Shown here: piece after piece, positions 42,421-52,297 of the stretch
How the letters are laid out: the number at the start of each line of letters is the position of its first letter
Numbering within the stretch: the stretch's first letter is position 1
Assembly (NCBI GenBank): GCA_963576735.1
Contig: OY755170.1
Location: 17,840,875-17,904,874 of the forward strand
Source: Bedellia somnulentella
Lineage: Eukaryota > Arthropoda > Insecta > Lepidoptera > Bedelliidae
Direction of reading: 5' to 3'
DNA: 64,000 nucleotides
The notes under the pieces: generated by a model
Told to the model about the DNA's origin: nothing
The model's database searches: none
What the model saw: only the letters and a program-made list of their open reading frames with translations
Made by a program: the position numbers and the translations under genes

Positions 42421-42453
42421 CTAGATGGCGCTGATTTTCAAAGCGCCATCTAG
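42421..42453. repeat. 12-bp-stem hairpin with GCGCCATCTAG
   Basis: ctagatggcgct, nine bases, then the exact inverse. Its gcgccatct core also occurs in the satellite units. Confidence 0.85.
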
Positions 42454-43344
42454 AGCTTCTCGATTAAATGCAAAATTAGCTGGAGGTTCATCATATCCGG
42501 TGATCCGACATGTCAATATCCGTTAAGTTTGGTTGCGCTCTTGTCTTTTCTAATCAGGGTCCTCCAGATCTTAAGTTATCCTAGTTTTCATAGTTTTCCC
42601 TTTAGAGCTAATAAAAACTAAGTGTGTACCAAATTTCAGCTCTCGGAGATTATGGGACTATAGTTCTAATTTGATGATCATGGGTGAGTTTGTGTCATAA
42701 ATGCGAAATTCTGCTATCGCTTAACTTTGGAAATAAATGACTGATGGCTTGAAATTTTACATTTTAATTATCTGATTATAGCTTACTGGAAAATAATAAA
42801 AAACCTGCGTCCTGGTCTTATCCAGAGGTTCTCAAATAGGGGTCTGAAACTGCGGCAAAATGGTCCCAGTAAAGGATGATATGGCAGTGTTTGCTTCGCA
42901 CATCTGAAAGATATTGGTGTGAAAATATTAGTTCCAGACTGAAGTTATTTTGGAAATATACCATTCGTGATAGGGACTTGTATGTACAGATTGTGCATTT
43001 ACTGCACAATTATGCATTAACTGGGTTGAGGAATGAAAAATGTAAAATTGACTGTTCGAATAAGAATAAAAAGGATACCGCATTGCTCCAGCATTTGATA
43101 GTAGTCATATGTATAGGTAGATGCATAATAATAAGATAGATGAAACTGCTTCGTGCCACCAGAGCTCAGTGCAGAATATTTCTAGACAAACACCAACATT
43201 GTAATCATACAGGTTCTTCTCACAACTATACACATTTCAAATCCGAAGAAGAGCTGGATAAAACTTATACGTAAGTTATTTTTGAAACTATTATTACTTA
43301 TTTTAAATAAAAGATTTTTTATTTTTTATCAATTCCTAACTTAC
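42454..43344. other. Unassigned stretch
   Basis: No gene or named repeat; the 87-codon plus ORF at 42876-43139 has no recognisable motif. Confidence 0.4.
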
Positions 43345-43442
43345 TTTGAAGCAAGAAAGATTTCTCAGGATCGTACAAAGTAACAATCGATAGTCTCTGC
43401 CTACCCCAATGGGAACATTGGGGGTGAGTATATGTAAGTAGT
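43345..43442 (+). mobile_element. RTE-type LINE 3' end, family B copy 6
   Basis: Last 98 bp only: gaagcaagaaagatttctca, gatagtctctgcctacccca and tail gggtgagtatatgtaag. Confidence 0.85.
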
Positions 43443-44215
43443 CTTAATTGAGACGATTTATTGAGTGAAAGTAGGTATGTAACAAATATTAAAGCTATAG
43501 AAACATGAATCTGGGGAAAACGGCGGGGTATTACAAGGTAGAAAATGTTGAGGGCTGGTTAAGGATTGGTATGGGTTGTGGTTTTACTCCCTATTCCCAA
43601 AGTGCTGTTTGAATGGCAAAACGCCAAAAAATTATTATAAATAATACACACGCTAAATTCATATTTCCAATTCAACTTATAAATAATAAATATAAAAAAA
43701 AATTGGTAAAAGACATTAACATTTATGAATGTATTGGTGAATTTTACAGGGGTTCCAAACTAGGCTAGGCATGTATTTCGGGAAACTAGATAACATTTGA
43801 ATTTAAATGTTACGCTACTATTAAAATTGAAGAAAAATTAAGTAAACTTGAAAAGTTGTGAAACTCTCAGTCATCTCTTGTCTATTCTTAGGCTAAGAAA
43901 ATCTTCTTTAAATTTGTGTTGTTCCAACACTGGAGTATACATTTACTATTATAAAACTTATGAAAATCAGACACCTGAATAAAATGCATGTATTCTGATT
44001 TTTTACCTTACGGTAGGAATATTAATTAAAACACAAAAAATACTATTAAAATCGGTGAACAGTTTCAAAAGTTTCGATTAATACCGACTGATTTAAACCG
44101 ACTTCATTTTTCATCGTTGGTTCACTGATTCAGCGTGTGTTTTAACCTTAGGTTTTAATTTTAAGTGATTATTTCGAGCATATCCTCCATAGAATAAAAA
44201 GTACCCAGAATCACG
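43443..44215. other. AT-rich stretch, nothing recognised
   Basis: No supported feature. Confidence 0.4.
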
Positions 44216-44217
44216 GC

Positions 44218-44412
44218 CATATCGATAGTCCTATCTAGTGTTGCCGGATAAACGATTGTGTATCGATTATTAATCGATTATGCAAATGGGGCCCACCCAA
44301 ATAATCTAATAATCGATAGTATTATCGATACTATCGATTACTAGATTATAATCTAAGGACGATATAATCGATTATAGTTGTAATATAATCGATTATAATC
44401 GATATAATTGAT
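44218..44412. promoter_or_regulatory. Dense cluster of ATCGAT palindromes
   Basis: About ten ATCGAT cores in under 200 bp, in contexts tatcgata, tatcgatt and aatcgatta. They could be binding sites (DREF-like or homeodomain-like) or a degenerate simple repeat. No transcript start or exon is visible nearby. Confidence 0.45.
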
Positions 44413-45390
44413 TATAATTGAATAGTCAATTCGAAAATTGCAAGCGTAGAACTTTGTATTTTCTACCATTTTCAACATAAGAATATTATGTTTAGGTAGA
44501 AATTCTCAATGATGAAAAATAAGTACTTTAAGTATTTTAGATTTCCCGCAGACGAAAGCAGGTGAGCTCCGTGGGTAAGAATTTTACAAAAAGCTTAAAT
44601 TGATGCGTATTGGAAACCCACCTCAAGCTCACGCATTTGCTCCGAGCATTTTGTGGAAAATTATTTTGATTTAACTAAATCTGGAATCAGAAGACTTTTA
44701 AAAGATGCTATACATTTAGAAAGGATACTAAGTCTGTGATATCCTCGCTTCCGAGGTCTTTGCTGGGGATGGCAACACTGAGTCATGAGTGTGAGTTACT
44801 CATTCAGGCAGGTCAGTCATCAATTAGCTGAGCTCAGTTCACTTCAGTTGAATGAAAAGTTAGTAATTCAGTTTAGTTCGGTCAGTCACGTGGCGCGAGG
44901 AAGTTGTGTTGTATTTCATATAGCTAAGAAATATCACACGATATAATTTTGTTCTGTTTTTCAATCAAGGCACACAACGAAGGCCTTTTTCCAAGTCACT
45001 TAAATTTTGAATATAATTTTCAAATAAGCTTGTGGGTGCTGCATATTTTAAGTCATACATAAAATTATAAACTTTCTTTAAAGTTAATTTTTCATCTTTG
45101 AAACTTATTATTTCCTCGAGATCCGAGCTACTACCTGTTACTTTGATGTAAGTATTTTTTTTACCAGTAATATCAATTATAATTATAAGTTATATATATA
45201 TATATACCCATAAAAAGTATTCAATTATGTATTTTTTGAAGAAATTCTGTGGTAAAAACTAACAAACACAAATTTTGAACATTTATTTTTCTGGATAGAT
45301 GAAAACAAGATTAAACTAAATCAATACATGTATTGTCTCACACTTCAGCTAGTGCTGAACTATAACTTTTGTATGTTATGTGTAATTTTT

Positions 45391-45433
45391 TACGAGGACT
45401 ATCTTAACACGAAGTGTACAGATAGTCCTCGTA
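45391..45433. repeat. 13-bp-stem hairpin
   Basis: tacgaggactatc is inverted 17 bases later (gatagtcctcgta); an inner acac/gtgt pair extends the fold. Confidence 0.88.
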
Positions 45434-45511
45434 TCATCGAAATTGGTAACATTTAACAGAGTGGAAGATAGAAGATGCAGAGATATAAGAACTGCAAGAA
45501 CTATATGTTTA

Positions 45512-45745
45512 TTCTGCTGTGTAGAGACGGCTAAGAGTATCACTAACCCATTCATTCCCTATTGGGGCTTTTTAATTTAAGGTGATTGTTGACCGATAGG
45601 GCTGGAGGTGGAGACCCACCACCTATATACACCACTATATATACCACCACCTATAAACCTATACTTAACCATCATTTCCGCACACTCACACAAAAAGTGG
45701 CTCCGACTACCCTTTTTTGGGTATTATAGCCGTGAGCGAATGTAA
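45512..45745 (+). mobile_element. SINE-like family A copy 13, diverged
   Basis: Head ctgctgtgtagagacggcta and tail tatagccgtgagcgaatg. A local accacctata repeat is expanded inside (45620-45665). Confidence 0.8.
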
Positions 45746-45828
45746 TAATGTGTATGTGTATAACGGTTTTTTTTATATCAATTATTCAAGGTATAGTTTC
45801 GAGATAATAGTGAGAAGAATACTCACCT

Positions 45829-46495
45829 CACAGCCCATATATCTCCCCACCAAGGGGCTCGAGCCTACCCTACTACGAGGGGGATTTGCCCTTAGCTCAC
45901 TACGCTGGCCAATTCGGTATGCAAAGTTTTTTTTTGGTATTTATTAAATACCTTTATTCAATATTTTTAAATGTTGCTGATTGTAAAATATATCAAGAAT
46001 TTATGATGTCAAATGAAATTATTACGATATTATACTAAACAAACCTATGATTTTCGATATTTTATTAATAAACTGCAAAACCTTATGTCTTTGAAACAAC
46101 ATTGAAGGTCAAACACTGTTACAGTTTTTTGATAAAATAACAGTCATCTTAGCTTCAATTGATATAATTTCAAGAAAATATTGTTTATAACCATAATATC
46201 TCGGTATGGTTTTGTAATTAGCATCACTTTAGTAAAACTTTGCATACCGAATTGCGGGTTGGCAGATTAACGACTACTACCGTAATATTAGCCGGGACCG
46301 CCGGCTTAACATGCCCTCCGAAGCACGAAATCATCTTCATTTTCGGATAATAAGGTGATTCAAGCCTGCAATATCCTTCCTAACTAGGTTAACTCTTACA
46401 AGTTAAATTCGTATAATTACCACCCCTCGGGGATCGTACCCGAGACCTCCGCACTTGAAGCCAAGCGCTTAACCGCGAGACCAAGGAGGCAGTCA
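45829..46495 (-). mobile_element. tRNA-derived SINE, family D copy 2, split by a MITE
   Basis: The part at 45829-45914 and the part at 46250-46495 together match 9239-9570. The head on the minus strand reads ctccttggtctcgcggttaa, with ctcgggtacgatcccc as B box. Confidence 0.88.
45915..46249. mobile_element. MITE with AATT target duplication
   Basis: 335 bp with inverted ends cggtatgcaaagtttt. AATT stands on both sides (45911-45914, 46250-46253), and the uninterrupted SINE at 9.3 kb shows the single gccaattgcggg of the empty site. Confidence 0.93.
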
Positions 46496-47330
46496 AGAAT
46501 ACTACTTATGTAGAAAGAATAATCCTAAATTGTTATTACCACCACTAATATTTTATAACCAGAAAGAGCGCATCAGGTTATTATAAGTTATAATATGCAT
46601 TGAAGTACTTTTCACACGCTACCATGTCTTTGCATTAAACATGAAACACACGTAAATATACTTTTTATTTATTGTCAAGGTCTGTGGTCAAATTGAGAAA
46701 AGTTTATGTAGTTGGTCAATAACATTACTTGTCTATAATAGTGTTATTGAAGTAACAAAGTTATTTCTACTACTTCTATATTTCTTATAGTTTAATTTGA
46801 ACTACCACTACTTCTATTCTAAACATCTATTTAAGTTGCGTAAAATTTTGAAGGCTTCTTGACCACAGCTTTAATTATAAATAATCGCTGTAAAAACAAT
46901 AGATACGTATACAATTTGTGGTTTTTACATTACTTCAATTTTCTACGCAACGCAATTGATGGTAGAAAATCCGCAATCGGGACGCAAGTAATGTACCAAA
47001 GCATACCAAATGCAAAATTCATTGCCGAATCGAAGTGATAGGACTGGGCTAGTAGCATGAGGCTTGTGAGAGCAAGTATGTCACATGAGAAGTGAGAAAT
47101 TTGTTTTATGTGGATAATCTGTCAGTTTTCTATAACTAGACTTCGCTGTCTGTCTGTCTCCAAGCTGTATCTCATAGACCGTGCTGCCGCTATTATAACA
47201 AATACTAAAAAGGAAAAAAAATATATTAAGGGAAGTTGTCTTCATACAATAAACGTATTTTATATTTGTATTTTTTTGCTCAGTATTAAAAACGTTAATA
47301 ACAAATAATTCAATAACAGTAAAGTAAATA
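46496..47330. other. Mostly unassigned; small dispersed repeat at 47140-47215
   Basis: cgctgtctgtctgtct, then gctgtatctcatagaccgtg and acaaatactaaaaa form a repeat met often in lepidopteran genomes. The rest shows nothing. Confidence 0.45.
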
Positions 47331-47413
47331 AGCCCCAATACCGTTAGTCGCTTTTTAAGTACACCTATCAGTAGAAACGGGGTAGTGCTATCCTAAGCCG
47401 ACACTACACAGCG
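47331..47413 (-). mobile_element. SINE-like family A copy 14, head only
   Basis: Only the 5' third remains (gccccaataccgttagtcgc to ccgacactacacagc). Confidence 0.85.
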
Positions 47414-47903
47414 AAATTTTTAATATATAGTATAAAAATTCTTCGATAAATATGGATAGGATACCTTACTTGAGGTCATAATATATATGAAACTTCTATA
47501 ATTTACATTCCATCTATTTCCTGAGATTGTGTCAAAATAACCATTACATTCCGACGCAGTCGCGGGCAAAAATAAATATAAAGTATTGATAGATGTTTAA
47601 AAACTGTGCCTGCTCCAAGCGTGAACAAGATTGAAATTTCGAATAATACAGGCAGCCCAATTTCATTAAAACTAAACAGTAGCTGGATTATTGGTTGTTA
47701 ACTAAATAAATTGTATTACTAGGTATAATTTGATCCAACACGTTTAAGCTGTCATAAACAGTAATAAAAGAAATATCTTTTATTTAAAAACGTTTTTGCT
47801 TGCAAATGGAAACTCTAGACCACAACACGTAAAACTAAGTACATTGTCTATTAGGCACATGTAATATGACTTGACTTGCATCGTTCTCAGAAAAACTATC
47901 TAC
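47414..47903. other. AT-rich stretch, with a possible Helitron 3' scrap
   Basis: ccgacgcagtcgcgggcaaa at 47550 resembles a Helitron 3' hairpin but lacks CTAG. Confidence 0.4.
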
Positions 47904-48135
47904 TTACATATACACTCACGACCATAAATCTCAAAAGTGGTAGCCAGAGCTTTAGAGCTAGAAACTCCGCATCCACATTTGGAAGTTGATAGAGGACAAG
48001 ATGGTAGAATCAAAGTATAGTTGGTAATGGGTCTCCAACCGTATCGCCCAAAAACACTTAAAAAAACTCCTAGTCGCCTCTTACCACACCCTTAGGTAGA
48101 AAGGAGTATTGATATATTAAGCCGGCACTACAAAT
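47904..48135 (-). mobile_element. SINE-like family A copy 15
   Basis: Minus copy from acatatacactcacgacc to aagccggcactac. Confidence 0.85.
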
Positions 48136-49564
48136 CAACAAAAAGTACACTGGTACCGTTTATGCTTTTCAGCACATTTGTCCACGATTTAAGTCTAATA
48201 TCGCTTTAAATCAACCATAAAACTAAATAAATGCCCTTGGATATATTAATTTATAATGATAAATAATTCCAATATCAGCTTCCTACGGCATATTTGAAAT
48301 TCGCCAAAGTAATAAGCTTAGTGTCGCCGGTCGCCGGTCGCCGTCACTATTACGCCATTACTTGCGTCCGTAATTCTAGTCTGCAGCTAATTATAACCTA
48401 CCCAACTACATAAAAGTCGTTTTGTAATCGACCGGTTTACGCATACTTTGCTAAACAAACTGTTTTGATGGTAATGAAAGTTTTAATAATCCGTCTTCGA
48501 AATTTCTCCTCGATCAATCCACTCAAACTGTTATTATCGCATTAGGTTTTCGTAATTGTAAATGCTTGCTTGCTTACTTGTATAATGTTATGTTGGTGTG
48601 TGAAAGTGTAATGATGACACCAACTAAGTGAGATTGGATTATATACAGAGGATTTAGGATATACATTTAATAGGTTTGTACAAATAGCTATTGAAAGTAT
48701 TTTTATTAGAAAAATCACTAATTTCATAGAATATTTCAAATATTAATGTCTTTCCATGAGCCGCTGGTGAAATGAGGCCTCTCCCAAGGGTCACCACAGC
48801 TCATGAACTACTATACTACATATATCCTCAATATGAGCTATATTTAAGCTTGAGCTATAAGTTTACATAATAAATATACCATTAACTAAAAACTGACTAA
48901 GTGAGAGTCCACTAGTCTAGTAAAAGTAAAGCAGACAGTATACTTACGTATTTGATATAAATTTTCAGTTTGAAATCTCCTCGCATTCCTGCGATATAGG
49001 ACTGGACAGAACGACGTGACGGTCGGCAAAGTGATCCAATAAGGGTTCCGTTTCTTCCTTTCGTGATACGAAACTCTAAAACTGGGCATTTCAAGTCAAA
49101 GTTTTCGTTGACAGCATGAGATGCCAAGTTACAACGATTGCGTATCGAAGACGCAAGTTTTCTCTAAACGCCACCTTCTTCGGCAGTATATTTGTTTTAT
49201 TGTTGCACCTGCATCGCCATTTCTTTAATACCATTTAGAAGCTTATGTACAGTAAATGTCTAGCTACACTCGTTTTCGTTATCTGAGATAGGTATATTTT
49301 CCAAATAGCTAATAAACGTGACTGGAACGATCGCACGCATTTCTCAAGCCTAGTTTTTGTCACGCGTCATTCTCACTGAAATAACAATCGCTGTCGAAGA
49401 ATTGCAAACATTTTCATAATGACAAGTTTCTATCATTCAATTACGAATAGCTCGGCTGTCCCCGCGTCATTAACAGCTATCAATTTAACGTGACTTTGAC
49501 CATTAGTGTAAAACTCGCCTTTTTTAAATATTAAGATATATTATAAGTTATAATTCTTTCAATG
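48136..49564. other. Unassigned stretch with a small dispersed repeat
   Basis: 48955-49115 on the minus strand contains acggaacccttattggatca and gttctgtccagtc, a word set common in lepidopteran repeats. 48325 has a cgccggtcgccggtcgccg run. No gene seen. Confidence 0.4.
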
Positions 49565-49690
49565 ATATCCCAACAATGGTAGCTAGAGATACAGAATTAG
49601 AAATTCTATGGGCACTTATAGAGGTAGAGTGGAAAAAAGATTGTAAAATAAAGGTTGTTGGCGATGGTGATGGATCTCCAACCACAAGGC
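49565..49690 (-). mobile_element. SINE-like family A copy 16, middle part only
   Basis: caatggtagctagagataca, then aaataaaggttgttggcgat, then gatctccaaccaca; both ends are missing. Confidence 0.75.
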
Positions 49691-50976
49691 TGCGATGTGA
49701 TCGTTTATAATATTTATTTTTGTTTGTTATTTACCATTTAAGTACTAACATTCTAAAACTAAACGATAAATAATTATATATACAAAGAAATAAAATAAGA
49801 GTGTCTCTTTTGTAATACTAAAAGTGTCACTTTTTACTATATTCATATAAATGTATATATGTATCGACACATATCAATTAAATTTTATACAGTATTTGTT
49901 TGTTCCCGCTAATCTCTAAACAGCTGTATTGTTTTGGGGAGACTTTTACTGGCTAGAAGAATTCTATTAAAAGTCAAAAATTCTATTAAAAGACAAAATT
50001 GCTTTAACAGCATTGATAAAACTCAAAATTCAATAAATAGTTACGTGATTTCTTAATCATCGTAATCGTAACGTACAATTTATTTTGTAAATTGTTGTAA
50101 ATTACAACACGCGATATTTATTGTTTAAAAACATAACCTTTACCCTTTAAATATACTATAGATTAAATTGAGTCAATTTCATAGTAAAAATATTTTAAGA
50201 CTAACATAGCACCCAATTAAAAACATAAAGCGTTTGAAATCTAGTATCGTTATTTCTCTCGCGAGTTACTCGTGAGTAACTTTTTAAGTATTAATTAAAT
50301 TAAATTATCCTAGATTATCCCCTATAAAGATTGGCAATACCCACAATGAGAATTCGTTTTCAACAGACTTCAAAAAGAGAAAGAGGTACTCAATTTGATT
50401 ATATGGTTTGTTTTGTATGTATGTTATGCAAATACTGCGTTTTAGTCAATCAATTTCTAAAATTGTTTTTCTGTTTTGTTGAAAATGCACCAAATGTGGT
50501 TCCATTCAATTTTATCGGATTTAATTCCGCTATCAAAAATATATTTTCAAAAATATCAAAATTCATACGTCTCTTTTTTATCGATTTTTATGAAAAATGA
50601 GTTCTTGTCAAATGGCTGAAGGCGGTCCTTTTTTATTAAAAAATATATGATTAAGTAAGTAAAGTGAGTCAAAGGAAAGCAACGATTCAATATGATAATA
50701 ACTTCATTAATAAAATATAACTTCGTTAAGTGCACAGGCCAAACGATACATTTTTAGACCCTTATAATTTATCAAGTGACCGTGTTGGTATTCTTTGTGA
50801 CGAGTTGTGACATCAGACGATAAAAAACTTATTTCAAGGTTGCTTTTAACTACTATTTTACTCGCCATTAATTATGGTTAACAATGTCTATTTATTATTC
50901 ATCCATAACATCCAGCCATCCTATCATCACTTATATAGAAACTAAGACTGTTATTGGTATACGAGTGAGACATCCT
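49691..50976. other. AT-rich stretch, nothing recognised
   Basis: Only the 89-codon plus ORF at 50331-50600, which has no motif I know. Confidence 0.4.
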
Positions 50977-51171
50977 TTAGCCTAGAACCTTAAAGAAATA
51001 TTGAAAACATTTATTAGTATCCACATTTCTGGATATAAAAACAGATCTTGAATGCCTAATATCATCAACTTGCATTTTAGCGTGATACCATAGCAAGGCT
51101 TCATGGGATGTTATAACATAATGTACTAGCAGTAGCACACAACATAGAAAAAATAGTAAAGAATGAACCAT
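50977..51171 (-). CDS. Possible small secreted protein, 64 residues (unrecognised)
   Basis: An ATG-started minus frame with an N-terminus like a signal peptide: MVHSLLFFLCCVLLLVHYVI, then a polar part with FISRNVDTNKCFQYFF and a stop. After the leader only about 43 residues remain. I recognise no family, no flanking splice signals force it, and in AT-rich DNA a hydrophobic ORF this short can be chance. Confidence 0.2.
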   Translation of the reverse strand: MVHSLLFFLCCVLLLVHYVITSHEALLWYHAKMQVDDIRHSRSVFISRNVDTNKCFQYFFKVLG

Positions 51172-51421
51172 CCTTGTCGTTTACTACCAAAAATATAAGA
51201 ATCTTATAAGAAATTCCATCCTCCAGTCCTCTACAGACAGAACAAGCTAACATCTCAATTTACTTTTATCTATTTTCACTATATGCACGAACTATTTTAA
51301 CATTCCTTATCCTATATTCTTTACAATATCATCTTTCGCACAGTTCGCGAATCACACGAGAATTTTCCACACTATAGTTTATTAGATTACACGTATAAAG
51401 AATATCGCCAGCTAGCATTAC

Positions 51422-51667
51422 TTACACAGCAACACCAAGGTCGCTGAGGTGTCCTATGATGCCGACGACGGTGCATGTTTCAACGATATCGTATACAATG
51501 CTGTATTTGTAATGTACGCATTCGATTAGATTTACTTGGAAATGAACCCGAACCGTAAAGGATATTGTAAAACTAGTTTCATCGCTTTTGCTACTTAGTT
51601 TCAGTTTCGTATATTTTATTTTACATTGCCTATGCTTTATACACGGGTCTCTGCTGTACCGGGACAA
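51422..51667 (-). CDS. Possible coding exon, unrecognised
   Basis: The open minus frame has no ATG start. It ends DLGVAV at a stop, overlapped by a good donor (ctgtgtaagt at about 51427). It contains FTVRVHFQVNLIECVHYKY and IVETCTVVGIIGHLSD. Base composition is higher in GC than the surroundings. I know no family for it. It could be an exon of an undetected gene or chance. Confidence 0.2.
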   Translation of the reverse strand: MSRYSRDPCIKHRQCKIKYTKLKLSSKSDETSFTISFTVRVHFQVNLIECVHYKYSIVYDIVETCTVVGIIGHLSDLGVAV

Positions 51668-51743
51668 TGTGCAGAGGCGTTGGTTGGTGTAGGGTTATGA
51701 TAAAGTCTGTAGGCAACGCATATGTTTAGGTCTATTTGAATGT

Positions 51744-51875
51744 TGCTGTGTGGTGTCGGCTTAGAATAACTTATAACTTCTGATTTGGGAAGCGAATTTG
51801 AGCATTTTATGTTAATGTTGGGCGATGATGCCGGAGATCCCTTTTACAAGCGTCCTTTATTATAACCATATTTTT
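51744..51875 (+). mobile_element. SINE-like family A copy 17, diverged head
   Basis: gctgtgtggtgtcggcttag, then a worn body with ttgggcgatgatgccggaga. Confidence 0.75.
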
Positions 51876-52054
51876 TTAAAGGCTTTACATACTCATTTTT
51901 TTTGGGTACCTACCTAATTTGAACACCGGGGCTACAGGATGATAACCCATCCTATAATAGCTATCTATCTTCTAAGTAGTTCTTGATTTATCTAAATAGT
52001 GTAATTGTCAAAGAAAATTATGGAATTATATTTTGATCTGTTTTTTTTAACGCC

Positions 52055-52297
52055 GTAGTAATAGCAGTAGCATAGAATGTTACTACTCCTTTTTACCCAC
52101 GGTTGTCGTAAGAGGCGACTAAGGGTATGGGGATTTTTTAAGTGGTTTTTGGGCAATGCGTTTGGAGACCCATCACTTTATTTCTCCCATCTTGTCCCCT
52201 ATCAACCTCCACATTATGGCTGAGGAGTTTCTAGCTCTGAAGGTCTTGCTACCCCTTTTTGGGATTTTTGGCCGTAAGAATATGTATTTATGTATGA
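52055..52297 (+). mobile_element. SINE-like family A copy 18
   Basis: Full-length but diverged: agcatagaatgttactactc, ggcgactaagggtatgggga, and tail ggccgtaagaatatgtattt. Confidence 0.85.
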
